Source of the DNA: Oribacterium sp. UBA5894
GTDB lineage: Bacteria > Bacillota > Clostridia > Lachnospirales > Lachnospiraceae
DNA length: 6,424 nucleotides
Assembly (NCBI GenBank): GCA_002431355.1
Contig: DJEQ01000105.1
Coordinates: 3,966-10,389 of the forward strand
Direction: 5' to 3'
The position numbers and the translations under genes are program-made. A model generated the notes under the pieces. The model was not told the DNA's origin. It ran no database searches and saw only the letters and a list, made by a program, of their open reading frames with translations. This document shows positions 6,253-6,424 of the stretch, in pieces (positions within the stretch are counted from its first letter, which is position 1; each line of letters begins with the position of its first letter).

Positions 6253-6424
6253 ATCCTCTTTGATCCTTATCCTTGAAAAAAAGTTCGTTACGGTTCACTC
6301 ATTAGCTCGTAAACGCATCGTATATCGTTTCCAGATGCCGCCAATCTTTACCGACACCTTGAAATGTCCAGTGAGCAGCGATCAAATTTTAAGCATCTTT
6401 AGATAAGTTTTTGAAAAACCGATT
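6253..6424. other. Non-coding stretch upstream of the degV-family gene
   Basis: No gene is seen here. It is more AT-rich than the coding region, especially near 6380-6424, as expected for an intergenic promoter region. Reading the minus strand, TTGGCG, 16 bases, then TACGAT (about 6317-6344) is a weak sigma-A-like pair; I do not call it a promoter. No B12-box-like or other recognisable riboswitch core was found. Confidence 0.4.

Overview
The window is a single-direction block of genes, all on the minus strand. It holds a section of an anaerobic-type cobalamin (vitamin B12) biosynthesis locus preceded by one unrelated DegV-family gene. In transcription order (right to left) the genes are: degV-family (stop at 5334, start about 6239), cbiB (4241-5236), a very long gene fusing a CobD-type threonine-phosphate decarboxylase to cobyric acid synthase CbiP/CobQ (1101-4157), a cob(I)alamin adenosyltransferase of the BtuR/CobA type (502-1104), and the 5' two thirds of cbiC (from a GTG start at 395, running off the left edge).

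The organism is probably a fairly GC-rich Firmicute, perhaps a Clostridia/Lachnospiraceae-like anaerobe. This is inferred from the DegV protein, strong GGGAG/GGAGG-type ribosome binding sites, the CbiB/CbiP/CbiC gene set and family-typical motifs. No taxonomic marker is present, so this remains a guess. The strong GC bias of the codons opens many long antisense frames, none of which looks like a real gene.

The four B12 genes fit one another biochemically. BtuR adenosylates the corrinoid. The CbiP half of the fusion amidates the adenosylated intermediate to adenosylcobyric acid. The CobD half makes (R)-1-amino-2-propanol O-2-phosphate from L-threonine phosphate. CbiB joins those two products to give adenosylcobinamide phosphate. 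CbiC acts earlier, in the corrin-ring stage (cobalt-precorrin-8 to cobyrinate). btuR overlaps the fusion gene by 4 bases (ATGA), and cbiB sits 83 bases upstream of the fusion. A good extended -10 promoter lies just before cbiB, so the B12 run probably starts there, separately from degV.

The most unusual points are the CobD-CbiP fusion and a set of extra low-complexity loops, three in the CobD half and one in BtuR. No cobalamin riboswitch, transposon, CRISPR array, tRNA or convincing intrinsic terminator was seen. The non-coding stretches (396-501, 4158-4240, 5237-5333, 6240-6424) are all under 200 bases.
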